Shown one piece after another: positions 33,431 to 39,435 of a DNA stretch of 39,435 nt. The notes beneath the pieces are model-generated. The model was not told the origin of the DNA, made no database searches, and saw nothing but the letters and a program-made list of their open reading frames with translations. A program made the position numbers and the translations under genes. Position 1 is the stretch's first letter. Each line of letters starts with the position of its first letter. The stretch spans positions 1 to 39,435 of the forward strand of contig JAFQBT010000041.1 in NCBI GenBank assembly GCA_017399625.1, read 5' to 3'. Origin of the DNA: Oscillospiraceae bacterium (lineage in GTDB: Bacteria > Bacillota > Clostridia > Oscillospirales > Ruminococcaceae).

Positions 33431-33802
33431 TCAGAAGGTGTTTTCGAGTTTGATTTCGATAAAGTCGTTTGCGGCAACGGGCTGTTCCCAAAGACCGACC
33501 TGGCCGTATTCGCCGTTAACATAAACGGACCACCACACAGTCCAGTTGACGCTGTCCTGTTCAAGTTCACCGATGCGCTGAATCATGGTGCTGTCGATCT
33601 GTTCGTAATCGATTCCGTTTGCTTTGAGTCCTTCTTCAAGAAGAACGCCTGCGGTGGCGTTTTCGGTGAGTTCAACTTCAAATTCATAAACAACGTTGCC
33701 CTCAAGGTCGCTTACAGCGAATTTAACGGTTTCTGCGGAAGAGCAGGCAGCAAAGCTGAGCATCATAACAAGCGCGAGAACGATTGCAAGGATTTTTTTC
33801 AT
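33431..33802 (-). CDS. DUF4430 lipoprotein
   Basis: The 123-residue protein starts behind AAAGGAGG. A lipoprotein signal (LAIVLALVMMLSFAACSS) places its lipid-modified Cys near residue 20. The mature part (GLKANGIDYEQI, WTVWWSVYVNGEYGQVG, FIEIKLE) has the DUF4430 pattern. This beta-grasp-like domain is often found in surface proteins and in cobalamin-binding or transcobalamin-like proteins. Ligand binding at the outer face of the membrane is therefore plausible but unproven. The gene is single, with its own promoter and terminator. Confidence 0.88.
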   Translation of the reverse strand: MKKILAIVLALVMMLSFAACSSAETVKFAVSDLEGNVVYEFEVELTENATAGVLLEEGLKANGIDYEQIDSTMIQRIGELEQDSVNWTVWWSVYVNGEYGQVGLWEQPVAANDFIEIKLENTF

Positions 33803-33856
33803 TTTAAAATTCCTCCTTTTTATTTGTCCGCTTTTGCGGAAAATCATTTCAATTGC

Positions 33857-33885
33857 ATTATACTCCTGTTTGCCGGATGTGGCAA
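33857..33885 (-). promoter_or_regulatory. Promoter of the DUF4430 gene
   Basis: On the minus strand TTGCCA (33,885-33,880) and TATAAT (33,862-33,857) are spaced by 17 bases, about 55 bases before the start codon. Confidence 0.65.
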
Positions 33886-33918
33886 GGATAAAAGCTGTTC
33901 CAAAGTTGCTGAAATGCG

Positions 33919-34767
33919 TCAGAGAATTTCCGCAAGCTTTGCAAAATCATCGAGGGAGAGTTCCTCTGCCCTTGCGTTCGGAGAAAGTCCGCATTTTTCA
34001 AGTGCGGAAAGAACCTCGTCCTTTCCGATTCCAAGGCCGGAGGAAAGGGAGTTCGTAAGGGTTTTGCGCCGCTGGCTAAAGGAAGCCTTCACGATGCGGA
34101 AAAAATGCTTTTCGTCCGCAACCCTGACTGCGGGTTCCTTCCGGAGAGTGAGCCGGAGCACCGCGGAAGTTACGTTCGGCGGCGGAACGAAATTGCCTTT
34201 GGAAACGTCGAAAAGCTTTTCCGGTTCGCTGTAATAATTTATCGCGGCGGAAATTGCTCCGCAGTCCCTTGTTCCGGGTTTTGCGGCAATGCGAACAGCC
34301 GCTTCCTTCTGGACCATAACGGTAAGGTTTTCTGCGCCGATGTTTTCCTCCAGCAGCTTCATGATAATGGGAGAAGTGATGTAATAGGGAAGGTTTGCGC
34401 AGACGACGAAAGGCATATCACCGAAATGTTCCTTTATCACAGCCCTGAGGTCAAGTTCGAGCACGTCCGCATTGAGGATAGTGATATTGTCAAATTCCGC
34501 AAGGGTTTCTTTGAGCACGGGAAGAAGAGTCTTATCGATTTCGATGCTCAGAACCTTTTCTGCCCGGAGAGCAAGTTCCTTTGTGAGCACGCCCATTCCC
34601 GGACCGATTTCAAGAGCGCAGATTCCGGGACCGACTCCGCTTTCTTCCGCGATCCGCGGGCAGAGATCCGGATTCACGATAAAGTTCTGTCCGAAGCTTT
34701 TGGAAAATTTGAAACCGTGGCGTCCGAGAATTTCCCGCACCACGTTTATGTTCGAAAGTTCAGGCAT
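33919..34767 (-). CDS. rsmA: 16S rRNA dimethyladenosine transferase
   Basis: The 282-residue enzyme (also KsgA) dimethylates the two adjacent adenosines in the 3' terminal hairpin of 16S rRNA during 30S maturation. Visible marks are the N-terminal SFGQNFIV, the SAM-binding motif LEIGPGMGVLTKEL, the acidic VLSIEID and LNADVLE, and the catalytic NLPYYITSP. The C-terminal helical domain (SQRRKTLTNSL) is complete. The ATG at 34,767 has AGGAGG seven bases upstream; the open frame extends further but reads through repeats. Length is normal for the family. It is convergent with nothing and stands alone here. A dispersed hairpin repeat lies upstream. Confidence 0.97.
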   Translation of the reverse strand: MPELSNINVVREILGRHGFKFSKSFGQNFIVNPDLCPRIAEESGVGPGICALEIGPGMGVLTKELALRAEKVLSIEIDKTLLPVLKETLAEFDNITILNADVLELDLRAVIKEHFGDMPFVVCANLPYYITSPIIMKLLEENIGAENLTVMVQKEAAVRIAAKPGTRDCGAISAAINYYSEPEKLFDVSKGNFVPPPNVTSAVLRLTLRKEPAVRVADEKHFFRIVKASFSQRRKTLTNSLSSGLGIGKDEVLSALEKCGLSPNARAEELSLDDFAKLAEIL

Positions 34768-34796
34768 TTTGATCCTCCTAAACAAATTTATTAAAG

Positions 34797-34850
34797 CCTT
34801 CCCCTCGAGGGAAAGGTGGCATTTCCGAAGGAAATGGCGGATGAGGTGTT
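34797..34850 (+). repeat. Composite hairpin repeat, copy A
   Basis: Outer hairpin CCTTCCCCTCGAGGGAAAGG, then a central hairpin CATTTCC-GAA-GGAAATG, then GGCGGATGAGG. It belongs to the same family as the copies at 36,624, 38,205 and 39,341, with a different central stem. Confidence 0.75.
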
Positions 34851-34876
34851 CCTTTGCGTTGCACCGTTTTTTGAAC

Positions 34877-34895
34877 GGGCGGATAATATCCGCCC
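34877..34895. repeat. Palindromic repeat GGGCGGATA-A-TATCCGCCC
   Basis: Perfect nine-base arms, followed by CTACGG. The same 19 bases recur at 39,300-39,318 in inverted context, preceded by GTAG. A variant with other arms (CGACC/GGTCG) lies near 38,350. Confidence 0.8.
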
Positions 34896-34990
34896 CTACG
34901 GTAATTGCGGCGAATACCGCATGTTTTCTTTTCTTATTATACAATTTTATTACATTTATGTAAAGTTTTTTAATTCTGCGCCGTTTCGCC

Positions 34991-35019
34991 TTGACGGAAA
35001 AGGTGTTTTAATATAAAAT
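34991..35019 (+). promoter_or_regulatory. Promoter of the amino-acid transporter operon
   Basis: TTGACG (34,991-34,996) and TAAAAT (35,014-35,019) are spaced by 17 bases, about 38 bases before the ATPase start. Confidence 0.65.
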
Positions 35020-35056
35020 ATATTAGTTAAAAACTATCTTTTCGGAGGTGAACGCG

Positions 35057-35782
35057 TTGATAAAGCTTGTCAATGTAAATAAATACTTCGGAAACCTCCA
35101 TGTACTTAAAGACGTTAACCTTGAAGTTAAGGAGGGCGAAAAGCTCGTTATAATCGGACCTTCCGGAAGCGGAAAATCAACAACGGTCCGCTGCATGAAC
35201 TTCCTTGAGGAACCTTCCTCCGGCGAAGTTTATATCGACGGCGAGCTTCTGACCCATAAAAACAAAACCGAACTTGTGCGCAAAACCTCCGCAATGGTTT
35301 TCCAGCAGTTCAATCTTTATCCCCACATGGACGTTCTCCATAACCTTACCCTTGCGCCCATAAAACTCCAGAAAAAATCAAAAGCCGAAGCGGAAGAACT
35401 TGCCATGAAGTATCTCAGGCTCGTCGGTCTTGAGGATAAAGCCCATGTCTATCCGGGAACTCTTTCCGGCGGACAGCAGCAGAGAGTTGCCATCGCAAGG
35501 GCTCTTACAACCCAGCAGAAAATCATCATTTTTGATGAACCAACCTCTGCCCTCGATCCGGAAACAGTTCAGGAGGTTCTGGACGTTATGATCCGTCTTT
35601 CGGAAGAAAACATCACAATGGTGGTCGTCACCCACGAAATGGGCTTTGCCCGGGAAGTTGCGGACAGAATCGTCTTTATGGACGAAGGCAGAATCATCGA
35701 AGAAGGCACCCCGGAACATTTCTTCACAAATCCGGAAAACGAAAGAACAAAAGCCTTCCTCGGAAAAATTCTGAGGCAGTAA
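35057..35782 (+). CDS. Polar amino-acid ABC transporter, ATP-binding subunit
   Basis: The 241-residue cytoplasmic ATPase has Walker [11 protein letters not shown]-loop [11 protein letters not shown], signature LSGGQQQR, Walker [13 protein letters not shown] and switch VVVTHEM, all intact. It is close in layout to GlnQ/HisP-type importers. The TTG at 35,057 lies eight bases after GGAGG and gives the usual family start ([11 protein letters not shown]). A GTG at 35,048 overlaps the ribosome site. It is followed by the binding protein and two permeases in one apparent operon, which together make a complete importer. Substrate is a polar amino acid; glutamine, glutamate or cystine cannot be told apart. 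Confidence 0.97.
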   Translation: MIKLVNVNKYFGNLHVLKDVNLEVKEGEKLVIIGPSGSGKSTTVRCMNFLEEPSSGEVYIDGELLTHKNKTELVRKTSAMVFQQFNLYPHMDVLHNLTLAPIKLQKKSKAEAEELAMKYLRLVGLEDKAHVYPGTLSGGQQQRVAIARALTTQQKIIIFDEPTSALDPETVQEVLDVMIRLSEENITMVVVTHEMGFAREVADRIVFMDEGRIIEEGTPEHFFTNPENERTKAFLGKILRQ

Positions 35783-35832
35783 ACATTGCCTCCCCTTTGA
35801 CAAGGGGCACATTTTTTGAAAGGAGTTCCTTA

Positions 35833-36615
35833 ATGAAAAAAATAATTTCTCTTTTTCTTGCAATCGCAATGATATTCTGCTTTGCTTCATGCGGAGGCAG
35901 CGCGGAAGTTACCGTTGAAACAATCCAGGAGCGCGGCGTTCTCCGCGTTGGTGTAAAAGATTCCCTTGTAGGAATGGGCTACCTCAATCCGGAAACCGGT
36001 GAATACGAAGGTCTTGAAATCGATATTGCCCGGGCTATCGCCGAAGAAATGGGCGTTGGAATCGAGTTCCTTGTCGTAACCCCCACAACCCGCCTTCAGA
36101 TGATCGATTCCGGCGATATCGACATCAGCCTTTCCAACTTCACCATCACCGAAGAGCGCAAAATGAGTTATCATTTTTCCGCTCCCTATTACACCGACGC
36201 AGTGGGCGTAATGGTGCTCAAGGATTCCGGAATCACCTCACTCGAGGATCTTGACGGAAAAACAATCGGCGTTACCATGAGCTCCACCTCCGCTCAGTCT
36301 CTTAAAGATTACCTCGGCGAAGGTTTTGAACTTTCCTTCGATGAATTTGACGACCACGCGGGAATCAAGCTTGCCCTTTCCGCAGGTGCAATTGACGCGC
36401 ACTGCGTTGATACCGTCGTTCTCACCACCTATATGGATGACACCACCGTGATTCTCGAGGACCGTTTTGCGGCACAGCCCTTCGGCGTTGTATCAAAACT
36501 TTCCAACACCGCTCTCAACGCATACGTTGATGCCCTTATCGAAAAATGGCTTTCCGACGGAACAATCGATTCCATGCGTGAGGCAAACGGACTTCTCCCC
36601 AGCTTTGAGGGATAA
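35833..36615 (+). CDS. Amino-acid ABC transporter, substrate-binding lipoprotein
   Basis: The 260-residue protein begins with a lipoprotein signal (FLAIAMIFCFASCGG, lipid-modified Cys near 18). The family 3 solute-binding fold follows (VLRVGVKDSLVGMGY, YEGLEIDIARAIAEEM, DISLSNFTITEERK, GKTIGVTMSSTS). It captures a polar amino acid outside the membrane and delivers it to the permeases. The ATG follows AAAGGAG. The short gap before it contains a hairpin of the local repeat family, and the gap after it another, so mRNA levels may differ between subunits. Confidence 0.96.
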   Translation: MKKIISLFLAIAMIFCFASCGGSAEVTVETIQERGVLRVGVKDSLVGMGYLNPETGEYEGLEIDIARAIAEEMGVGIEFLVVTPTTRLQMIDSGDIDISLSNFTITEERKMSYHFSAPYYTDAVGVMVLKDSGITSLEDLDGKTIGVTMSSTSAQSLKDYLGEGFELSFDEFDDHAGIKLALSAGAIDAHCVDTVVLTTYMDDTTVILEDRFAAQPFGVVSKLSNTALNAYVDALIEKWLSDGTIDSMREANGLLPSFEG

Positions 36616-36623
36616 AATTCATC

Positions 36624-36760
36624 AAGCCTCCCTTGTCAAAGGGAGGTGGATTTTTTGACCGCTTGCGGTCAAAAAAGACGGAGGGATTCATTCAAAAGAA
36701 TCCCCCAGTCACGCACCTATTCTTAAAGGCGTGACAGCCCCCTTTAACAAGGGGGCCTTA
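36624..36760 (+). repeat. Composite hairpin repeat, copy B
   Basis: CCTCCCTTGTCAAAGGGAGG (36,627-36,646), then a central hairpin of TTTTTTGACCGC and GCGGTCAAAAAA, then CGGAGGGATT and a GGGATTC/GAATCCC stem. AGCCCCCTTT and AAGGGGGCCT form a final hairpin near 36,736-36,757. It lies inside the transporter operon between binding protein and permease. Confidence 0.8.
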
Positions 36761-36787
36761 AAGATGTACGAAAGGAAGTGAAAAGCA

Positions 36788-37492
36788 TTGAACAGCGGAG
36801 TTTTCGCGCTCTGGCGCTGGGAAGCGCTCTGGGCATCAAGAGCGGAATTTATTGATGCGTTTTTCGTAACGCTTCGGGTTTCGGTTTTTGCGCTTGTTCT
36901 CGCGCTTTTTCTCGGCGTTGTTTTCGGGCTTTTCTCTTCCGGAAGCAACAAAATCCTAAAAGGCATCGCAAGGGTCTATGTTGAGTTTTTCCAGAACACC
37001 CCCCTTGTTTTCCAGGTGCTTTTCATGTATTACGGTCTGCTCTATGCGGGAGTCGATCTTTCAAAGGAGCAGATTGGCGTAATCGGGCTTGGGATCTATA
37101 CCGGCGCATATATTTCCGAAGTTGTGCGTACCGGAATAATCTCCATACCCTTCGGACAGACGGAAGCGGCCCTCAGCCAGGGTTTCACCCATCTTCAGGC
37201 TATGGAATACATAATCCTCCCCCAGTCCGTAAAAATCGTCCTGCCGCCTCTGGTGAACCAGATGGTAGCGCTTATAAAGAACACCTCCGTTCTTGCAATG
37301 ATCGCCGGCGGCGACCTTATGTACCGTTCCAACGCCTGGGCCTCCAACGGAACCCTCAGCTACGGACCGGCATATCTTACCTGCGGAATCCTCTTTTTCT
37401 GCATCTGCTTCCCGCTTACCTATTTCGCAAAGCGCTATGAGCAGAAACTCAAATCCGCCGGCACTTCCAAAAAGGAGGTGACCGCCGGATGA
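36788..37492 (+). CDS. Amino-acid ABC transporter, permease subunit 1
   Basis: The 234-residue membrane protein has about five hydrophobic helices and the family's EAA-like loop (EAALSQGFTHLQAMEYIILPQ). This is the pattern of His/Glu/Gln/Arg-type permeases that contact the ATPase. The TTG at 36,788 has AAAGGAAG upstream. An extra N-terminal helix before the conserved part is of ordinary length. The end overlaps the next permease by four bases (ATGA), so the two are translated together and probably form a heterodimer. Confidence 0.95.
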   Translation: MNSGVFALWRWEALWASRAEFIDAFFVTLRVSVFALVLALFLGVVFGLFSSGSNKILKGIARVYVEFFQNTPLVFQVLFMYYGLLYAGVDLSKEQIGVIGLGIYTGAYISEVVRTGIISIPFGQTEAALSQGFTHLQAMEYIILPQSVKIVLPPLVNQMVALIKNTSVLAMIAGGDLMYRSNAWASNGTLSYGPAYLTCGILFFCICFPLTYFAKRYEQKLKSAGTSKKEVTAG

Positions 37493-38169
37493 TCGAGGAA
37501 ATCGCCCTTATTTTTACGGATTACAATATTTCCTATCTCCTTGCGGGTCTTGGGATGACCCTCCTCATCGCGGTGATAACCCTTTTCGGCGGAACGCTCC
37601 TCGGAACGGTTCTTGCGCTTTTCAATAATTACGGAAAGCTGACCGGAAAAATCGCCGCGGTGACAGTCGAAATTTTCCGGAACACTCCTTTGCTCCTCTG
37701 GGTTTTCGTCGCAATTGCGGCGGTGCCCCTTCCTTCGCTTCTTTCAAGAGCCCTTGTTGCAACGGTGATTTTCAACGCCGCAATCATTTCCGAAATAATC
37801 CGCGGCGGTTTAAATGCAATTCCGAAGGGACAGATTGAAGCCGGAAGAAGCCAGGGTTTCAGCTTTTTCCAGATTATGATTTATATAATCCTGCCCCAGA
37901 CCTTCAGGAAAATCGTTCCCACCCTTACTAGCCAGAGCATCACCATCATCAAGGATACTTCCTATCTTGCCCAGATCGGTGTTGCGGAGCTTATGTTCGT
38001 GGTAAAAAAGCTTATGTCAACGGCGAACACCTTCACCGGACATTCCATCACAGCCCAGGACGTTTTCATCCTTTTCGGAACCGCGGCGCTTATCTATTTT
38101 GTGATAAACTTCAGCCTTTCTGTTGCGGTTCGCAAAATGCAGAAAAAACTCGACGCGAATATGAAATAA
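37489..38169 (+). CDS. Amino-acid ABC transporter, permease subunit 2
   Basis: The 226-residue membrane protein is a relative of the preceding permease, with the same kind of loop (EAGRSQGFSFFQIMIYIILPQ) and about five transmembrane helices. It starts inside the stop of its neighbour (ATGA). With that neighbour it forms the transmembrane channel of the importer. A strong terminator five bases after its stop closes the operon. Confidence 0.95.
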   Translation: MIEEIALIFTDYNISYLLAGLGMTLLIAVITLFGGTLLGTVLALFNNYGKLTGKIAAVTVEIFRNTPLLLWVFVAIAAVPLPSLLSRALVATVIFNAAIISEIIRGGLNAIPKGQIEAGRSQGFSFFQIMIYIILPQTFRKIVPTLTSQSITIIKDTSYLAQIGVAELMFVVKKLMSTANTFTGHSITAQDVFILFGTAALIYFVINFSLSVAVRKMQKKLDANMK

Positions 38170-38174
38170 AAAAC

Positions 38175-38196
38175 GCACCCGCAAGGGTGCTTTTTT
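38175..38196 (+). terminator. Terminator of the transporter operon
   Basis: GCACCC-GCAA-GGGTGC followed by six T. The same sequence ends the DUF975 gene at 39,231. Confidence 0.9.
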
Positions 38197-38204
38197 ATTG
38201 CATA

Positions 38205-38312
38205 AGCCTCCCTTGTGCAAAGGGAGGTGTCGCCAACGGCGACGGAGGGATTGTAATCCCATCCCGGTAAATCCAGCTGGATTTTTTTGCGGAACGCTGA
38301 GGACAGCGTTCC
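38205..38312 (+). repeat. Composite hairpin repeat, copy C
   Basis: CCTCCCTTGTGCAAAGGGAGG, a central GTCGCC-AAC-GGCGAC, GGAGGGATTGTAATCCC, a palindrome ATCCAGCTGGAT and a further stem GGAACGCT/AGCGTTCC (38,291-38,312). Confidence 0.8.
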
Positions 38313-38438
38313 CTGCGGTGACGCGGCGGTTTTAAAAAACGGACGACCGCAATGGTCGCCCCTACATTAATTTGATGGAACCATCGGAATCTGCCCTCCG
38401 AAAAAGTGCAAAAGGCAAAACCGCCCTTCCATTTTTTG
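38313..38438. other. Gap between transporter operon and DUF975 gene
   Basis: Apart from a GTCGCCCCTAC-type palindromic repeat (CGACC-GCAAT-GGTCG near 38,344-38,358) I see no gene here. Confidence 0.5.
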
Positions 38439-38467
38439 TTTACAAATAAAATTTTCTGCGCTATAAT
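38439..38467 (+). promoter_or_regulatory. Promoter of the DUF975 gene
   Basis: TTTACA (38,439-38,444) and TATAAT (38,462-38,467) are spaced by 17 bases, about 26 bases before the start codon. Confidence 0.75.
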
Positions 38468-38493
38468 GAAATCGCCGTAAAGGAGGTGCTTTT

Positions 38494-39225
38494 ATGTGGA
38501 CAAATTCCGAACTTAAACAAAGGGCAAAATCTGTACTTAATAATTTTGGATTTTGGACCCCTTTCTTTGCAACGATTCTTGCCGGATTTTTGGCAACAAA
38601 TTCGAGTAACTTAGTTTCCGTTATTATCGAAAACCCAAAATATGAATATGTTTTGGAAAGGGGCGAATATCCCCCGGCCTTAATTACCGCGGTTTTTCTG
38701 GTTATGCTTTTTTCCTTCATTTGGAACACATTTATTGGATATCCGGTTATGGTCGGAATGAACCGCTTCTTTATGGAAAACCGAATTTCCGGCGCAAAAA
38801 TCCAAAGCCTTTTCTGGGTTTTTAAAAGCGGAAACTATTTTAATGTTGTAAAAACAATGTTTATTCTTAATATCAAAGTTCTGCTTTGGAGTTTACTTTT
38901 GATAATTCCCGGAATTATCAAATCCTATGAATATTATATGGTTCCCTATATTCTTTCCGAAAATCCCGGAATAAGCACAAAACGCGCCTTTGAAATTTCA
39001 AAAAAAATGACCGAAGGCGAAAAATTCGATATCTTCTGGCTTGGTCTTTCATTCTTTGGCTGGATCCTTCTCGGAACTTTTGCCTGTGGAATCGGCGTTC
39101 TCTTTGTTGAGCCTTATATACAGACTACCTATGCGGAACTTTATCAGGTAATGCGCGAAAAAGTCCATGGACTTGGTTTTTCCGATTATAACGAACTTCC
39201 CGGTTTCTTTTCTGAACAGGCATAA
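38494..39225 (+). CDS. DUF975 family membrane protein
   Basis: The 243-residue protein starts behind AAAGGAGG. It begins with a short amphipathic helix typical of the family (ELKQRAKSVLNNFGFW). Several membrane segments follow, with the conserved mid-part LLIIPGIIKSYEYYMVPYIL and the following NPGISTKRAFEISKKMTEG. These are the marks of DUF975 proteins of Firmicutes, whose function is unknown; a role in membrane organisation or export is sometimes suggested. The gene is monocistronic, with its own promoter and terminator. Confidence 0.92.
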   Translation: MWTNSELKQRAKSVLNNFGFWTPFFATILAGFLATNSSNLVSVIIENPKYEYVLERGEYPPALITAVFLVMLFSFIWNTFIGYPVMVGMNRFFMENRISGAKIQSLFWVFKSGNYFNVVKTMFILNIKVLLWSLLLIIPGIIKSYEYYMVPYILSENPGISTKRAFEISKKMTEGEKFDIFWLGLSFFGWILLGTFACGIGVLFVEPYIQTTYAELYQVMREKVHGLGFSDYNELPGFFSEQA

Positions 39226-39230
39226 AAAAC

Positions 39231-39252
39231 GCACCCGCAAGGGTGCTTTTTT
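39231..39252 (+). terminator. Terminator of the DUF975 gene
   Basis: GCACCC-GCAA-GGGTGC followed by six T, the same as at 38,175-38,196. Confidence 0.9.
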
Positions 39253-39295
39253 AATGCACAATGCATAGTGCAAAGTGCAGAATGATTAAAAAACC

Positions 39296-39320
39296 GTAGG
39301 GGCGGATAATATCCGCCCTA
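39296..39320. repeat. GTAGGGGCG-type palindromic repeat
   Basis: GTAG followed by GGGCGGATA-A-TATCCGCCC, the second copy of the palindrome at 34,877. Confidence 0.8.
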
Positions 39321-39340
39321 AAAAAAGATTCCCGGAGGGC

Positions 39341-39435
39341 AGCCTCCCTTGTGCAAAGGGAGGTGTCTGCGAAGCAGACGGAGGGATTGTAATCCCATCC
39401 CGATAAATCCAGCCATTCAGCCTTCCCCTTGAGGG
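39341..39435 (+). repeat. Composite hairpin repeat, copy D (plus start of another)
   Basis: CCTCCCTTGTGCAAAGGGAGG, a central GTCTGC-GAA-GCAGAC, then GGAGGGATTGTAATCCC as in copy C. The last 16 bases of the window (CCTTCCCCTTGAGGG) look like the start of a further copy resembling copy A. Confidence 0.78.

Noticed and set aside
33824-34963. Plus-strand frames antisense to rsmA
   Set aside because: The rsmA frame carries all catalytic motifs. The antisense frames have no ribosome site or domain.

Overview
The window looks like a gut-type member of the Clostridia (Oscillospiraceae/Ruminococcaceae-like Firmicutes). This rests on Gram-positive features: strong AGGAGG ribosome sites, LPxTG-anchored pilin-like proteins with sortases, lipoproteins, a dockerin remnant, and TTG/GTG starts. 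Intergenic regions are crowded with short hairpin repeats. The left half is accessory DNA and the right half is mostly chromosomal housekeeping and surface genes. No species can be named from the sequence alone.

Left accessory region (1-20,000). A ParA-type ATPase runs off the left edge. Next is a two-gene cassette of a helical protein with a possible nuclease core and an SMC/Rad50-like ATPase, which is a candidate defence system. At 4181-4236 lies the 3' part of a tRNA-Leu(CAA) followed by that tRNA's terminator, as expected at the right end of an element integrated in a tRNA gene. The last bases of this tRNA plus the same terminator recur at 19,913-19,998, so 4.2-19.9 kb looks like a second, adjacent island. 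It holds a 2049-residue secreted Rhs/YD-repeat protein ending in a Tox-REase-5-like nuclease, its immunity gene, and a start-less second Rhs tip with a different toxin and immunity gene. It also holds small regulators, an ECF sigma/anti-sigma/secreted-protein operon with a divergent Xre repressor, an OLD-like ATPase-TOPRIM protein, and decaying element genes (DUF6809, DUF3846). An IS200-type insertion sequence follows.

Surface region (20.7-32.4 kb). A TetR regulator is divergent from an apparent pilus operon. The operon runs: coiled-coil protein, signal peptidase I, a 1751-residue LPQTG protein with 16 His/Cys repeats around a degenerate amidase-like domain, an LPETG major pilin, a class C sortase, an LPQTG minor pilin and a second sortase. 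Immediately after it come an IS30 transposase tail and a dockerin fragment, both relics.

Right region (32.5-39.4 kb). Two nearly identical small-RNA-like units, each with consensus -35/-10 boxes and an intrinsic terminator, flank an Xre gene. After them come a DUF4430 lipoprotein, rsmA, a complete polar amino-acid ABC importer (ATPase, binding protein, two permeases) and a DUF975 membrane protein. These genes are separated by a dispersed multi-hairpin repeat whose central hairpin changes sequence from copy to copy while keeping its pairing.
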